NCBI GenBank assembly: GCA_026168455.1
Contig: CM047430.1
Location: forward strand, 4,053,448-4,117,447
Source of the DNA: Theocolax elegans
Taxonomy: Eukaryota; Arthropoda; Insecta; Hymenoptera; Cerocephalidae
Direction of reading: 5' to 3'
Length of the DNA: 64,000 nucleotides
The translations under genes and the position numbers were made by a program. The notes beneath the pieces are model-generated. The model did not search any database and was not told where the DNA came from. It saw only the letters and a list, made by a program, of their open reading frames with translations. Every line of letters starts with the position of its first letter. Position 1 is the first letter of the stretch. Below, one piece after another: positions 21,377-31,692 of this stretch.

Positions 21377-23193
21377 GTCGGACAGTTATTGAATGTATAT
21401 CCTTGAGTCCCGCAAACTTGGCATGAGAAGTTGTTCTGTTGTGGCCTAGATGGGCAGAAGTTAGCCTTGTGTCCATTTTGTTTGCAAATGTAGCAAGTTA
21501 CAGACGGACATTCTGAGGCTCTGTGTCCCACCTGGTTACAGTGAAAACAGGCTCCAATAAATCTCTGATTAACAGCAGAGTTTCCGATTTGTGATTGTTG
21601 GTTAAACCGAGGCCTAGCCCCTGTTTGGTTTTGAGAGAAATTGCCTTGATTACCAGCATTTCCCCAATTTCCAACATTTCCTCCGTTGTTAGTCGAATTT
21701 CCAGCATTTACCATATTTCCATAACCACCATTATTTTGTTTATACGGTCGATTGTTTTGCCAGTTCGTCCATTTTTGTGTTGGCTGTCCACTTTGTTGAG
21801 GTCTAGTCACATTTGCAGCATATTGGGGTACGTTTACCGCAGCTACTGTCGGTGGAGGCATCATATCAGGTAACTCCACTGTTGCTTGTATGCTTGGTTC
21901 CTTTGACGATTGTTTCGCCTTCTTATTCGTACTCTTTTTGTTGCTCTTGTTTTTCTTATCCTCTGTTTGGACAGGGCAAGTTTCCGACACGTCTTTTCCA
22001 TCAATTGTTGCAACTCTACCGATTTTCAGTGATTCTGGTGCTGCTGCTTCAGGAATTATTGTATTCTCTATTGATGGAGGTGGTCTAAATCTCTTATCTA
22101 GATCAATTTTATCTTCGTATCTTCTACCATATTTTTCAATTTGTTCGTATGTCTTACATTTTCTCTCAGGCATGTGATCTCTGTAATCTGGTTTCAAGTT
22201 TCTCCAGACTACTTTGATCTGTCTTGCCATGGAAGGAGGAGTCCGTAAATGAGAGAATATGTGTTTCATACAACTCACGTAGTTGGTTATGGTTTCGGAC
22301 TTCCCTTGAGTTTGCTTCCAAGCTTCATCCCACACATCTGTTTCCGTCAGTTTTTTCATGAATTGTGCACGGAATGCTTTAAGGAAGTCTTTCCATCCTT
22401 TCTTCCGCAATTCATCGTGCACATTGGTATACCAACGACCTGCTTTCTTCGTGAAAACAAATAGCAAACCTTTGAAAAATTGTTTATCCGTCATTTTCAT
22501 ATACATGCGGAAATTGGTTAGCCTGCTTAGAAACTCGCTTGGATTGTCCTTTTCCTCACCAGAGTATGTGAGATTCCAACTCTTAAAAGCTCTGATAATT
22601 TGATCATTCTCTTGGAATTGGGAATTTTTCGACTTCTTCTTTTGTTTATTTTTCTTCTTATTTTTCTTATTCTGTACTTCATCATCATCTGAGTTTGAAT
22701 AATCTTCACTACTACTGTTAGAATCATCACTGCTAGTATCCTCTTCATCATCACTATCATCACAGTTATCATCATCATCACTATTATCATCAGAATCCGA
22801 GTCATCGCTATCATCACTACTATTCTTTTTCTTATTTTTCTTTGTTTTCTTCTTTTCTTTTTTCTTTTTCTTATCATCCTTCATTTTCTTGTGCTTTTTC
22901 GTGTTTGTCCCCTTTTTCTTTTCAGTTTTCTGTTCTGTATTTTGATTTTCTTCTGCTGGAGTAGTGCCCTGCATTGGTTCTTTAGGATACCTTTCTTCTC
23001 CATCAGGTCCCGATTTGTCTTCCTTTTGTGGATGTTGTCTATGATTCCTCTCGTGCGATGGTGTGCTTGCTCTTTGGCTTAGATTCATCTGTTCTAGGTT
23101 ATCCATAAATTGGTTGACCATCTGTCCAATGCTAGTGTTTACTCCAGCTTCTCTATTATCTGCGTTATTATTTTCCTTCCTTATACTATTATG
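21265..23193 (-). CDS. gag: Gag: capsid-like domain and three zinc knuckles
   Basis: 618 codons from the Met at 23121, in an open frame continuing upstream to TGA at 23194-23196. A Lys-rich then Asp/Ser-rich low-complexity stretch (about residues 70-165) precedes a retrotransposon Gag domain (about 180-350, with 'FLSRLTNFRMYM' and 'FKKAFRAQF'-like helices; WRNLKPDYRDH). A Gln/Asn-rich linker and three knuckles (about 522-580) follow: C-x2-C-x4-H-x4-C twice, then a degenerate third with Tyr where the His should be. The C-terminus overlaps the pol-frame segment. Gag forms particles and packages RNA. It is in the same frame as the 307-codon ORF upstream, so both were probably one protein. Confidence 0.85.
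   Translation of the reverse strand, partial: HNSIRKENNNADNREAGVNTSIGQMVNQFMDNLEQMNLSQRASTPSHERNHRQHPQKEDKSGPDGEERYPKEPMQGTTPAEENQNTEQKTEKKKGTNTKKHKKMKDDKKKKKEKKKTKKNKKKNSSDDSDDSDSDDNSDDDDNCDDSDDEEDTSSDDSNSSSEDYSNSDDDEVQNKKNKKKNKQKKKSKNSQFQENDQIIRAFKSWNLTYSGEEKDNPSEFLSRLTNFRMYMKMTDKQFFKGLLFVFTKKAGRWYTNVHDELRKKGWKDFLKAFRAQFMKKLTETDVWDEAWKQTQGKSETITNYVSCMKHIFSHLRTPPSMARQIKVVWRNLKPDYRDHMPERKCKTYEQIEKYGRRYEDKIDLDKRFRPPPSIENTIIPEAAAPESLKIGRVATIDGKDVSETCPVQTEDKKNKSNKKSTNKKAKQSSKEPSIQATVELPDMMPPPTVAAVNVPQYAANVTRPQQSGQPTQKWTNWQNNRPYKQNNGGYGNMVNAGNSTNNGGNVGNWGNAGNQGNFSQNQTGARPRFNQQSQIGNSAVNQRFIGACFHCNQVGHRASECPSVTCYICKQNGHKANFCPSRPQQNNFSCQVCGTQGYTFNNCPTCIPLKQAWGNGNAGGQLGSKTPQQQQQGSQTFIKRQ
21286..21352 (-). 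promoter_or_regulatory. Programmed -1 ribosomal frameshift signal with H-type pseudoknot
   Basis: The slippery heptamer G-GGA-AAC (21352-21346) sits exactly in the gag zero frame (codons GGA AAC). After a 6-nt spacer (21345-21340), stem 1 is GCUGGGG (21339-21333) with CCCCUCAGC (21314-21306, one bulged U). Its loop contains UUGGGAUCC (21327-21319), which pairs perfectly over 9 bp with GGAUCCCAA (21294-21286). Slip site, spacer and pseudoknot topology match retroviral gag-pol frameshift signals. The new frame runs into the pol frame. Confidence 0.85.
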
Positions 23194-24117
23194 TCATTTA
23201 TGTGACCTTTTTCGTCTCTCTGCATTTCCTGAGTCCGTGCTGCAGTCATCATTACTGGTGAATGATGAGGTTGAGTCTCTTTGTGGTCCTTGTGTAAATG
23301 GTTTCAAAGGCTTCTTACTATTTTCCTTTTGTTGGTTGTTTTGCACACTCTGTTGTTTTGTAGTTTCCTCTAATGCCTCACAGACCGGTATCGCAATTAG
23401 ATTGATACTTTCTTGTGCCAACTGGTGAGAAGAATCCGGACCATTTTTGTGGCTGTATTCGTTTGTTCTTATTGCGTTTAGACTTGTATTTGTTCGTTCT
23501 TCTCTTAGTAATTTTTGTACTTCCGGCATTACTAGTAATTGTCTGTCCAAATTTTGCAACCAAATTTTCTGTGATGCTGAGGTCGATTGGATCAGACCTT
23601 GTTGGGTTGATATTAGTCTCATCGTCGTATTTCCTACAAATGTCGACGCCATCGATACTGTTGGTGTGCAACTTGTAGTAGTGGACGTCGTAACGACACA
23701 AGATGCAGCATTGGTTGGAACTACTTGTTGTTCCTTTCCTGAGTGTGACGATAGTCCCCTACTTGTTGATGGGATGTTGGATATATCCTTCATTTGATCT
23801 TTTTCCTTCATATTTTCCTTCCTCTGTGGTACTTCTGTTCCATCAGATTCTGTACCAGTTGAAGGATCCCTATCCTGTCGTTCGTCAACTCTACGTATCC
23901 ATGGTACATCTTGTCTTGATTGTCGTAGACTTCCTCTAAATAATCGTGAGACTAATGTTGGCTTTCTGCCTTTTGTACTTAATCCCATTTTCGCTAATAA
24001 TACTGATAATTCTGTTATAGTATAAGAGTCTATCCTTGTATAAGCTACTACTGCCTCTTCATCTTCTTGTAAAACTTTCTCTAACCATTCAGTATTTTTA
24101 CTTTTTCGAACAGCCAT
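23194..24117 (-). CDS. N-terminal Gag segment with SAP-like motif, ending in TGA
   Basis: 307 codons from ATG at 24117. Residues about 31-62 (TITELSVLLAKMGLS...GRKPTLVSRLF) have the helix-extended-helix pattern of SAP nucleic-acid-binding motifs; the rest is Ser/Thr-rich and low complexity. It ends in TGA (23194-23196), and the same frame continues 24 codons to the Met of the zinc-knuckle Gag. One long Gag of about 950 residues interrupted by one stop is the simplest reading. A separately translated ORF or stop-codon readthrough are alternatives. Confidence 0.7.
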   Translation of the reverse strand: MAVRKSKNTEWLEKVLQEDEEAVVAYTRIDSYTITELSVLLAKMGLSTKGRKPTLVSRLFRGSLRQSRQDVPWIRRVDERQDRDPSTGTESDGTEVPQRKENMKEKDQMKDISNIPSTSRGLSSHSGKEQQVVPTNAASCVVTTSTTTSCTPTVSMASTFVGNTTMRLISTQQGLIQSTSASQKIWLQNLDRQLLVMPEVQKLLREERTNTSLNAIRTNEYSHKNGPDSSHQLAQESINLIAIPVCEALEETTKQQSVQNNQQKENSKKPLKPFTQGPQRDSTSSFTSNDDCSTDSGNAERRKRSHK

Positions 24118-24588
24118 CTTTAATAAGTTTCAAAATTTGACAATGATATCACTTAAATAACTTTAATTTTCCTCTAAATTTTTATATTTCCTCAATATAA
24201 TACTTAAATCCGTCAAAATTAAAAAAAAATTATCTAAATCCTTCAATAACTTTTCCTTAACTACAGCAATAATTTATTCACCAAACCAACCATTAATTTT
24301 CACAACAGCTCACGATAACAATAATTATTATCCAAAGGGAAGTTTATTTTATTTAATGCGTAGTCGATTTACGATTAAAATAAATTAAATTATTCACGAA
24401 AATGCACGTTTCAGATTTATTACTGTGGGTTCTATTCTAATATCTGTTTACCATCAATATAAATAAGTTACCATCAATTTCCATCAATATAAGTTATAAA
24501 TGGTTATTAATACATATATAAGCATAAACATAAATATAGATATAAATAATTAAATATCATAAGATTTTATAAAAAATTATATATATAT

Positions 24589-25899
24589 TGTAACGGTCAC
24601 GCTGGGGATTAGGGCGTGGCGTCAAAGGCGAATTAGACAATTGAAATATATAAAATAATAATAGTTTATTATAATAATTAAATTAGGTTTGGGCGCCGGC
24701 CGCGTACGATCGCGGCGAATTTCTATAGTATGCTCGGCTGCGTGCGAGCTGCTGCTGCTACTTGCTGCGCGAGGGGAGGGGAGGGGAGAAAAGGGGAAGC
24801 ACACTTACGGTAGGAAGGTTACTAATATCCACTGCAACTATTGCAAGGCGTACACCCACCTTGATATCGAGGAGATCGTCTCCTGGAGTTGCGGCTCTGC
24901 GGTTGATCGCTCTCGCTCTCTAGTGCACACACACACTCGAAATATAATAATATCGGACGCGAATCGGTTGGCCGATGCTGCCTCGTTGGCGTCCCGATGA
25001 GCTCTCTCGAGCTCGGGCTCGTTCGCCGCTTCGCTGCTCGGGCCCGACGTGCGCGCGCAGCTTCTCGCGTCGATTCGCCCATCGGCCGTCGTCGTCTCGC
25101 GCGCCTCGTGTAGTGAGTGCTCGCGGCCATGTTGATCAAGGCGGACGACGTTGCCGAGGCTGCTGCTTCCCACGGAGAGGATGGTGTTCCCGGTGATGCT
25201 ATAAACCAGGTAAGCCTTTATGATCGTTCCGTGATGTCTAACGTATCGGCTAATAAGTCTACTCTGTTACAGATGCAGACGGGACGGCCGATCTTCGAGT
25301 CTTCTCTCTCACTCGCTCTCACGGTGGCTGCTCAGCTGGTGCGCGTCAGGTCGGTGACTGCTGCTCTTCGTCGGTGCTGCGTTGCTGCGGGGATGCTGGC
25401 TGCTTCTTAGGTGAATATCTATCTCCCGAGGGAGTGCTGCGTATTATTTACTAATTATTAATTGAGAGTTACGGTAATGTTATGATTACCATAACCTCAC
25501 TTCCAATCCTCTCCTAGCATGTAGCTGTCAGTTACTATGTGCACTACATGCGTCCTTGTTTCCTTCTAATTAGGATTCTTATTAATTGTTTAACTGTTTC
25601 ACAGCTTCCTTGATATCTTGTTGCTGCTCGTGCTGCTCCATCTGGCACCTTGGGCCATCGCAGGCTACTCCATGATCCTGGTGCGAAGCCTCCTGGGAGT
25701 TGTGTCGCCTCTCCTGACATGCTGCTTTATTGTGCTACGTGGAAGGAGCCAAGAGAAGTATTGGGGATTTGGGGAGCTTCGTGTAGGCTAGGTAGGCTTA
25801 GAGATGTGAAGGTAGGTAGGCTAGTTTATACTGGGGTTCGCTCGCTTATTAACTTGACAGGTATTACATACCTTGTCACAATAGATCCCTAGTGTCACA
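24589..25899 (-). mobile_element. Possible nested solo LTR
   Basis: GC-rich island of about 1.3 kb inside an AT-rich leader. On the minus strand it runs from TGTGACACTAGGG to GTGACCGTTACA, i.e. TG...CA ends with imperfect inverted termini. Overlapping frames on both strands look non-coding. No target duplication is evident at these borders, so the boundaries and the call are tentative. Confidence 0.3.
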
Positions 25900-26361
25900 C
25901 CGAATTAATTAAATAAATATATAAAAATGATTATTAATGATATTAATGAATGTTACCATTCCCTGAAATAGATTTCCTTTAATTGGCTGAAACAGAAAAA
26001 TTTTCCATCAACATCAACAACAATATCTTCAAATATCCTTCAATCTTCCTAAAAGAAATTTTCCATCAACATCAAATTCAGTAATCAATATTAAATTACA
26101 TAATTTATATATTTTAAATGTGGTGTGACACAAAATATTTATAATACTTATAAATAAAATAATTTTTAATTGATAGATTTCTCAATAATTGGATGGTAAC
26201 CTCGCAAAAAAAATATAAGTAATAAAATTATGAAAGAAAATGAATTTTTGTGGGCAGAATTACACTTTGTAATATCTCTCACACTCACACACACATACTA
26301 TTGGATTATTTCGGTAAAAGAAATTTTTCCTATATTATTTATAATTTAATTTATATAAAAT

Positions 26362-26372
26362 GTTGGGCGCCA
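26362..26372 (-). promoter_or_regulatory. Primer-binding site, tRNA-Lys type
   Basis: Minus strand TGGCGCCCAAC begins 3 nt after the 5' LTR and matches the complement of the 3' end of tRNA-Lys(1,2) over 11 bases including the CCA-derived TGG; the match then ends. Confidence 0.75.
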
Positions 26373-26375
26373 ATT

Positions 26376-28337
26376 TGTGACGTAGCGTTTCCTTCATAAA
26401 TATGAATAAAATAGGAATCCCGTACACTACGTACAATAAATAATAATTATAATAACAATCCCGATCAGTATGCGTATATTCGTTTAAACAATTAGGGGGA
26501 ATTAATATTCGTCCTTCGTCCTATCAAGATGGCTGGCTCAACACGTGCACGAACTTCTTACCTGTGCCGTGAATCCTTGTCTCGCCGACGGGAAAATGGC
26601 GGGACTAATAGAATTCCTTCCTATATAATTAATTACGATCACAAAGGGAATAATTAAAATCACACAAAGGAGAATGAATTAATTGTCTATGTAAGGGAGT
26701 AATCATATATTTATTCACTTCACTTATTCCATAATTTTTGCTTACAAATTCAACTTTTATAGACGAAGTCGCGAACTATTAATTAACATAGGAAAAATTA
26801 TTACAGTACGATTTTTAATTATAATCTATAACAATTGTTTACTAAAAATCCCGAAATTAAATAATCGAGGTAGTACAACTTACGTTACATTAACCGCGAT
26901 ACCGAAAATAATCCAACAAACAATATATTCGCATCAACGAAATAACGTGGCCGGCGGGTAGTCCACTTACCGCACGCGAGTCGATATTTCCAAATCCTCC
27001 AATAATAATTTCCTGGACTTCCTCTGAACTAGATCTTTCCGAACAATACTTTTGATAATAATCTCCTTCTCTTCCAACGATAATTATCCTCAATATCACA
27101 ATAACCCAAAATAATCAATACTTTCGAAATAATATTTGAACTTCGTAAAATACACTGGCGTCTCGCTTAACGGATCAGCTAGTAATGATTTCCTCTCCTC
27201 CTTTTTTCGCTTTCTTCTTCCTTTTTCCTATATTTCCTTCAAGGCCGACCCGCGGTGCTGTCAACTTCCTTCATTTAAAATATGGCACCCGTTTACAATC
27301 ATTGGCAGGTCAACAGGTGCTATCGATACTACTGCCACCTCCATTCCTCCAGTATTATTCCTCCAAACATAGCGGTGCGAATATTATTTTCAGTCCCAAG
27401 TGTTAGCTGGGCTCGCGCCTCCACTTGTGCAATTCGCACTCTTCTTTTCTCTCTCTTACACACTGGAGTCGAGTACGAGAGAGTCCCGCGCTTCGTTGCG
27501 CCTGCGCGCTCTCTCGGTAGTCCTCGTGGTGCAAGCGAGTGAGCTCCACCCTCTCAGCCGCCGCCTATGTACACGCATGCGGCAGTATTGCTTCGCGCGC
27601 GAGTCCGTTCTCTCTCTCCGTCTCTCTCACTTTCGTGTTTACGAATACTCGGCGGTTGTGCAGTGTTCCGAACCTGGTGCGGTTTCACGGCGACGGCATC
27701 TACGAGGAAAGGAGTTCCCATCATCCGGAGGTGTTGTTTGCGCGGGTCGGCGTTCCCATCATTTCTCCTTCACCAGCAACGAGTAACCTCTCTCTCTTCT
27801 TCAACGAGCTCGACGTTTATGGTAAGTATTATTTGTTTATTCTTCTCTCTTTATCTCCGACATCTTCCTTTTATTTATTCATACAACTCGGTGATGACAA
27901 TGGCTGAGGCTTTGTTATACATTGTTTACCTTTTTCCCTAACCTCTCTAATACCACATGTCAACCTTACCTCTAACCTATCCCATACACTACATTTATTA
28001 TTTACAAACTCTACTTATTTAGTTTAAACAATCATTTGATTCGTTATCACTCTAATTTATAATCTTCCCTACAGGTAACGATGCCCAGGACCAGCAGGAG
28101 CCAGTGCCAAGGAGTCGCCAAACCACCAATGTAGGAGTTTCCCCTGACCCAGGAGGAGGTATCATCGGCATTTACACACAGGTAATGCACAGGCATTACC
28201 TGTGTTAGGTAAGATGTTCCTATTTTAGTATCTTTGTTTTATTGCTATATATTAATATTATATATTTGTGTTTCAGGTATTAAACAACGACCATGTTAAG
28301 ATTTTATTTATTCATGTGAGGTATTTACTACCTCACA
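26376..28337 (-). repeat. 5' LTR (1962 bp, uninterrupted)
   Basis: TGTGACG...CTCACA, almost identical to the 3' LTR and providing its empty site at 27832/27833. Shares the 69-codon minus frame (26890-27099) and the GC-rich block (27390-27800). On the opposite (plus) strand, GGTAAGTATT near 27821 and TTCCCTACAG near 28065-28076 look like a splice donor and acceptor. Confidence 0.95.
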
Positions 28338-29372
28338 ATATATTACAAAAATTATCGCATACCCCAGCTCCTGTTAAATTTGTAATAACATCGAAATGTT
28401 TTTCATCAGGAATATACAAAATATTTAAAACTATTTCTATCTCAATATTCATAGCCAACAATTTTTTTACCCCATTAAATAATAAATCGTCCCCGGTAGC
28501 TATTCGGTTTTTCTCATATACTTGTATAGCCGTTTTATTTAATTTAAAATAATCCTGAAATGTTTCAATTTCGGCTAATCCGCAACCTTTAGCCTTATCA
28601 ATTTCTACTCCGGCTTTACGTATAAGATCATCGGCTAATTTTAATTGGTATTTCGATTTACCATGTCTAACTTGTTCCCATTTCTGTTTAAACTCCTGAG
28701 TATAATTACCACGTGCCGCAATTTTTTCACTATGAACTAATGCTACGGCGAGAGCTCGCGGAAAACACTTTTCATCGCTATTCATAATTCTAATAATAGA
28801 TTTTGACGAGATAATATCTAAATTTAAATTTTTATTTTTCCGCCCTTTTCCACATATTGGTTGAATACGCGTAATTTTTACACGAAAAGTTTCATCAATT
28901 TTTAACCCACGAGCACTTTGCGTAATTAAATCGAAAGAACCCCATAAGTCTTCCGCAGAATATTGGTTTAATCTTTTAAACTTATACATAGTTCCCTGAT
29001 TTAAAAAATTGCTTGTTACTGTTAACCCGATAAAATCATTTGCTTCATACGTTCGCGAAAAATAATTAAATAAAGCATGCATACAGTTTTTTATATCAAA
29101 AGAGGTATTTCCTGTAATATATTGTTCGCGAAATTTTAAAATTAATACTCGCGCATGGGTGGAAAACTTAGGGAAATTTTCTTCACTCTCATATAAAATA
29201 TTAAAAAACTCACTTATTTCCTTCTGCGACTCTGCCGACTTTATGTTTTCATCATTGGAGATCTCTGCATTTTCTTCTTCGATAGATGTTACTGCAGCAT
29301 CTTCGTTAGATGTTGACGGTAAATAACTACTATGTGCATCTGCTTCTTTTTGTGTAGAATTTTGTTCAGGTT
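28338..29372 (-). pseudogene. Polinton-type DNA polymerase, N-terminal part of exon 3
   Basis: The minus frame is open from a splice-acceptor-like TTTCCAG at 29379-29373 to the LTR junction at 28338, about 345 codons; the Met at 29082 is internal. It has an acidic N-terminus, then the 'FDLITQSAR' and 'KCFPRALAVALVHSEK' blocks and the 'ILYIPDEKHFDVIT' stretch that precede the zinc finger in Polinton polymerases. It ends within a Cys-x2-Cys finger whose second Cys lies across the inserted element at 9543. One continuous exon before the LTR element arrived. Confidence 0.85.
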
Positions 29373-29616
29373 CTGGAAATATTTAATTTACATATTATTA
29401 TTTTTGTTATAGTTTTCTACATAAATAAAAGTTTAAACATTTTTAAGTTATAAGTTACTGTAAATTTATAGCTTTTATAAGAGTTATTTGTGGAAGTTTA
29501 CGTGTTTATAATAATAATTTTTATATTATTTAACAAATTTTTTATCGTTATTTGCATGAAGAAAATTTTGAATGTACTGTCAAGTATGTAAGAAGTTTAT
29601 AAGGATATTAATTTAC

Positions 29617-29715
29617 CATATATCTCTATGGGATCTCCTTCAAACGATACTCCTGCACCATCTTGCTCATTCATTAAGTTATCTATTTCTTCTTCGGATG
29701 ATTCTTCCTTAATAT
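29617..29715 (-). CDS. Polymerase exon 2 (predicted)
   Basis: 99 bases between AG (29717-29716) and GTAAAT (29616-29611) on the minus strand. It is open in the one phase that joins exon 1 and exon 3 (2 + 96 + 1 bases). It encodes an acidic Glu/Asp-rich stretch. Part of the N-terminal extension of the polymerase. Confidence 0.6.
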
Positions 29716-29765
29716 CTAAACAGATTATATTTAAATATTATAAGATTTGTGTCATTTTAGAATAA

Positions 29766-29816
<51 letters not shown>

Positions 29817-29820
<4 letters not shown>

Positions 29821-30670
29821 TATTTCACGTCAAGTGGTACGATGAAAATTTTAAATCGCTCCAAAATTTGAGAACAGGCTGGAAACATCTTCCAGAACAT
29901 ACAAAAAAAATTTAAGTGTTAAAAATAATTTGCTTAAGAGTTATTTGACCATGAAAAGTGGAAATTTTTCAATTTTTTAGAAAAATTTCTATTTTTAAAG
30001 CCATTTATCTCAAAATCAGTTGATTTTTTTGGAAAAACATTACAAACAACTTTTGTTTAAATTAATCTTTAGAACTTATCTATCCCTGGTTACATTTCTT
30101 AATTTTAAAATCTTGAAGAGATAGAACACCCGGACATAGTGAATATCAAAAAAAGGCTACTACACCATAATCAATTAAAAATAAACCTCATAAAATCACT
30201 AATTTTCATGTATTTTAAGGCATAACCTACAACAGCAATCTTGGCCAATAATCTAACCACCGCCATTCGAAAGCTCTCAAAAAATGTGATCTTTTGAGCG
30301 GTGTTAGATCAAAATCGATCGTGGCGTGGTCGCCTTTTTTTGATATTCAATAGTTACGGTCGTTCTATCTCTTCGAGATTTTAAAATTAAGAATTGTAAC
30401 CCAGGTAGATAAGTTCTAAAAATTATTTTAAACAAAAGTTGTTTGTAATGTTTTTTCAAAAAAATTAATAGACTTTGAGATAAATGGCTTTTAAAATAGA
30501 AAATTTTCTAAAAAATAGAAATATTTCCATTTTTCATGGTGGAATAACTCTTAGGCAAATTATTTTTAACACCTAAAAATTTTTTTCTATCTTCTTGAAG
30601 GTATTTCCAGCCTGTTCTCAAATTTTGGAGCGATTTAAAATACTCATCGTACCACTTGACGTGAAATAGC

Positions 30671-30672
<2 letters not shown>
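29817..30672. mobile_element. Foldback element A, complete (856 bp)
   Basis: The terminal sequence ggctatttcacgtcaagtgg is repeated inverted at the other end, and the two halves are imperfect inverse copies around about 30240. It is flanked by TA microsatellites on both sides, as are its relatives, implying TA-repeat targets. Lies in intron 1 of the polymerase. Right-half copies occur at 1150-1536, 2996-3521, 40890-41417 and 41850-42374. No ORF. Confidence 0.85.
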
Positions 30673-30712
<40 letters not shown>

Positions 30713-31290
30713 AAAATTTTATTATTAATTTATTTCTCGTTTAAATTTTACTATAAATTCTATGTAAAAAAATTGACGCTAGTAAATTGAACAGATTTAT
30801 AGTTAAAAGTGTCAAATATAAGAAACCCACCTTATAAATATAAGATACAAACTATGAAGCATGTTTTTAAACACTAAAATTTATACACAAATTTGTTAAT
30901 CGTTAATGTTCAATTTTTAAAATATTTTTGTGTATTTTTACATGGTAACCAATATAACTTATTAATATTCTAAACTTAATATATTTCACATTAACTTGCT
31001 TTATTAGAGATGAATATTTAAAATATTTTTAAAAATATACAAATCATTATTTACTTTAAACATTATTTATAATTACTGCTGAAATTGTTCATAAGATGTA
31101 TATGTCTAACTATTAAAACAATCTTGCGCCAATTTTTTTTACACGATAAATATACATAAAATAAACATTAAAAATTAATAGATAAATGCATAATACTACT
31201 TAAAATTACATGATTTTAAAATATTTATAAATATAGAAAAATGTATTTAATTACAAGAACGTGCAATATTAGAGAACGTTTTCTTATTTA
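30673..31290. other. AT-rich intron sequence
   Basis: TA repeat then AT-rich sequence without ORFs or visible repeats; inferred to be intron 1 of the polymerase gene. Confidence 0.5.
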
Positions 31291-31295
31291 CTCAC

Positions 31296-31383
31296 CATCA
31301 AAAATTTGTTTAAATTGTCTCTGCATACTTTGTATACATTCTTCGGAACATCTTTTATATGTCTCGTCCAGTACAATCTTCAT
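31296..31383 (-). CDS. Polymerase exon 1 (predicted)
   Basis: ATG at 31383, 88 bases, then the strong donor G|GTGAGTAA at 31295. The phase fits exon 2. The 1.58-kb intron to exon 2 holds foldback element A. The small ORF just upstream ends at 31399, 16 bases away. Confidence 0.55.
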
Positions 31384-31398
31384 TAATCCTGCGTTGTT

Positions 31399-31692
31399 TT
31401 AATGTACACATTTATTAAATATTTTATACAAATATTTTTCACTTTTATCTTGTATAATATCTTTAAACATGTCCTTTACACTTCGCACAAGTGACCGTCT
31501 ATACGCTGTGACACTTCTACTATCACTCACATTTTCACTCTATATGCGAAATCGAGTATTGCGATTTTTTAATGTACACAATTCACGGTTTATCGAAATG
31601 TCTTTAGGTAATCCATTTCGTAAGCGCTCCGTTTGAGCCTCCTGCAACATATTTTTAAAAATTTTAAACACAGCCGAATTAAAAAGCGACAT
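31399..31692 (-). pseudogene. Small ORF upstream of the polymerase, one in-frame TAG
   Basis: ATG at 31692, TAG at 31542-31540, then open in the same frame to TAA at 31401-31399 (97 codons in all). Basic and Leu/Arg-rich after the stop; no family recognised. The 3' half keeps codon-like composition, so either it is a decayed small gene or the stop is recent. It shares strand and proximity with polymerase exon 1. Confidence 0.4.

Larger units (their letters stand above)
24118..26375 (-). other. Leader of the LTR element between primer site and gag
   Basis: Mostly AT-rich untranslated sequence. It is interrupted by a GC-rich block at 24589-25899 (listed separately). The inverted pair GTGTCACACC (25893) and GGTGTGACAC (26120) borders about 240 bases. 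No convincing ORF. Confidence 0.6.
9544..28337 (-). mobile_element. Ty3/mdg4-type LTR retrotransposon, 18.8 kb with nested insertions
   Basis: Complete element in minus orientation. 5' LTR 28337-26376, tRNA-Lys-type primer site, long leader, gag, -1 frameshift signal, protease-RT-RNase H-integrase, an extra gag-like ORF, polypurine tract and 3' LTR 14579-9544. LTRs begin TGTGA and end TCACA, and flanking ATAT is duplicated. The LTRs differ by only scattered substitutions by eye, apart from a 3.1-kb insertion in the 3' LTR, so insertion was fairly recent. LTRs near 2 kb and a Lys primer site resemble the Osvaldo/Ulysses group of insect elements (inference). It interrupts a Polinton-type polymerase gene. 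Confidence 0.95.
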
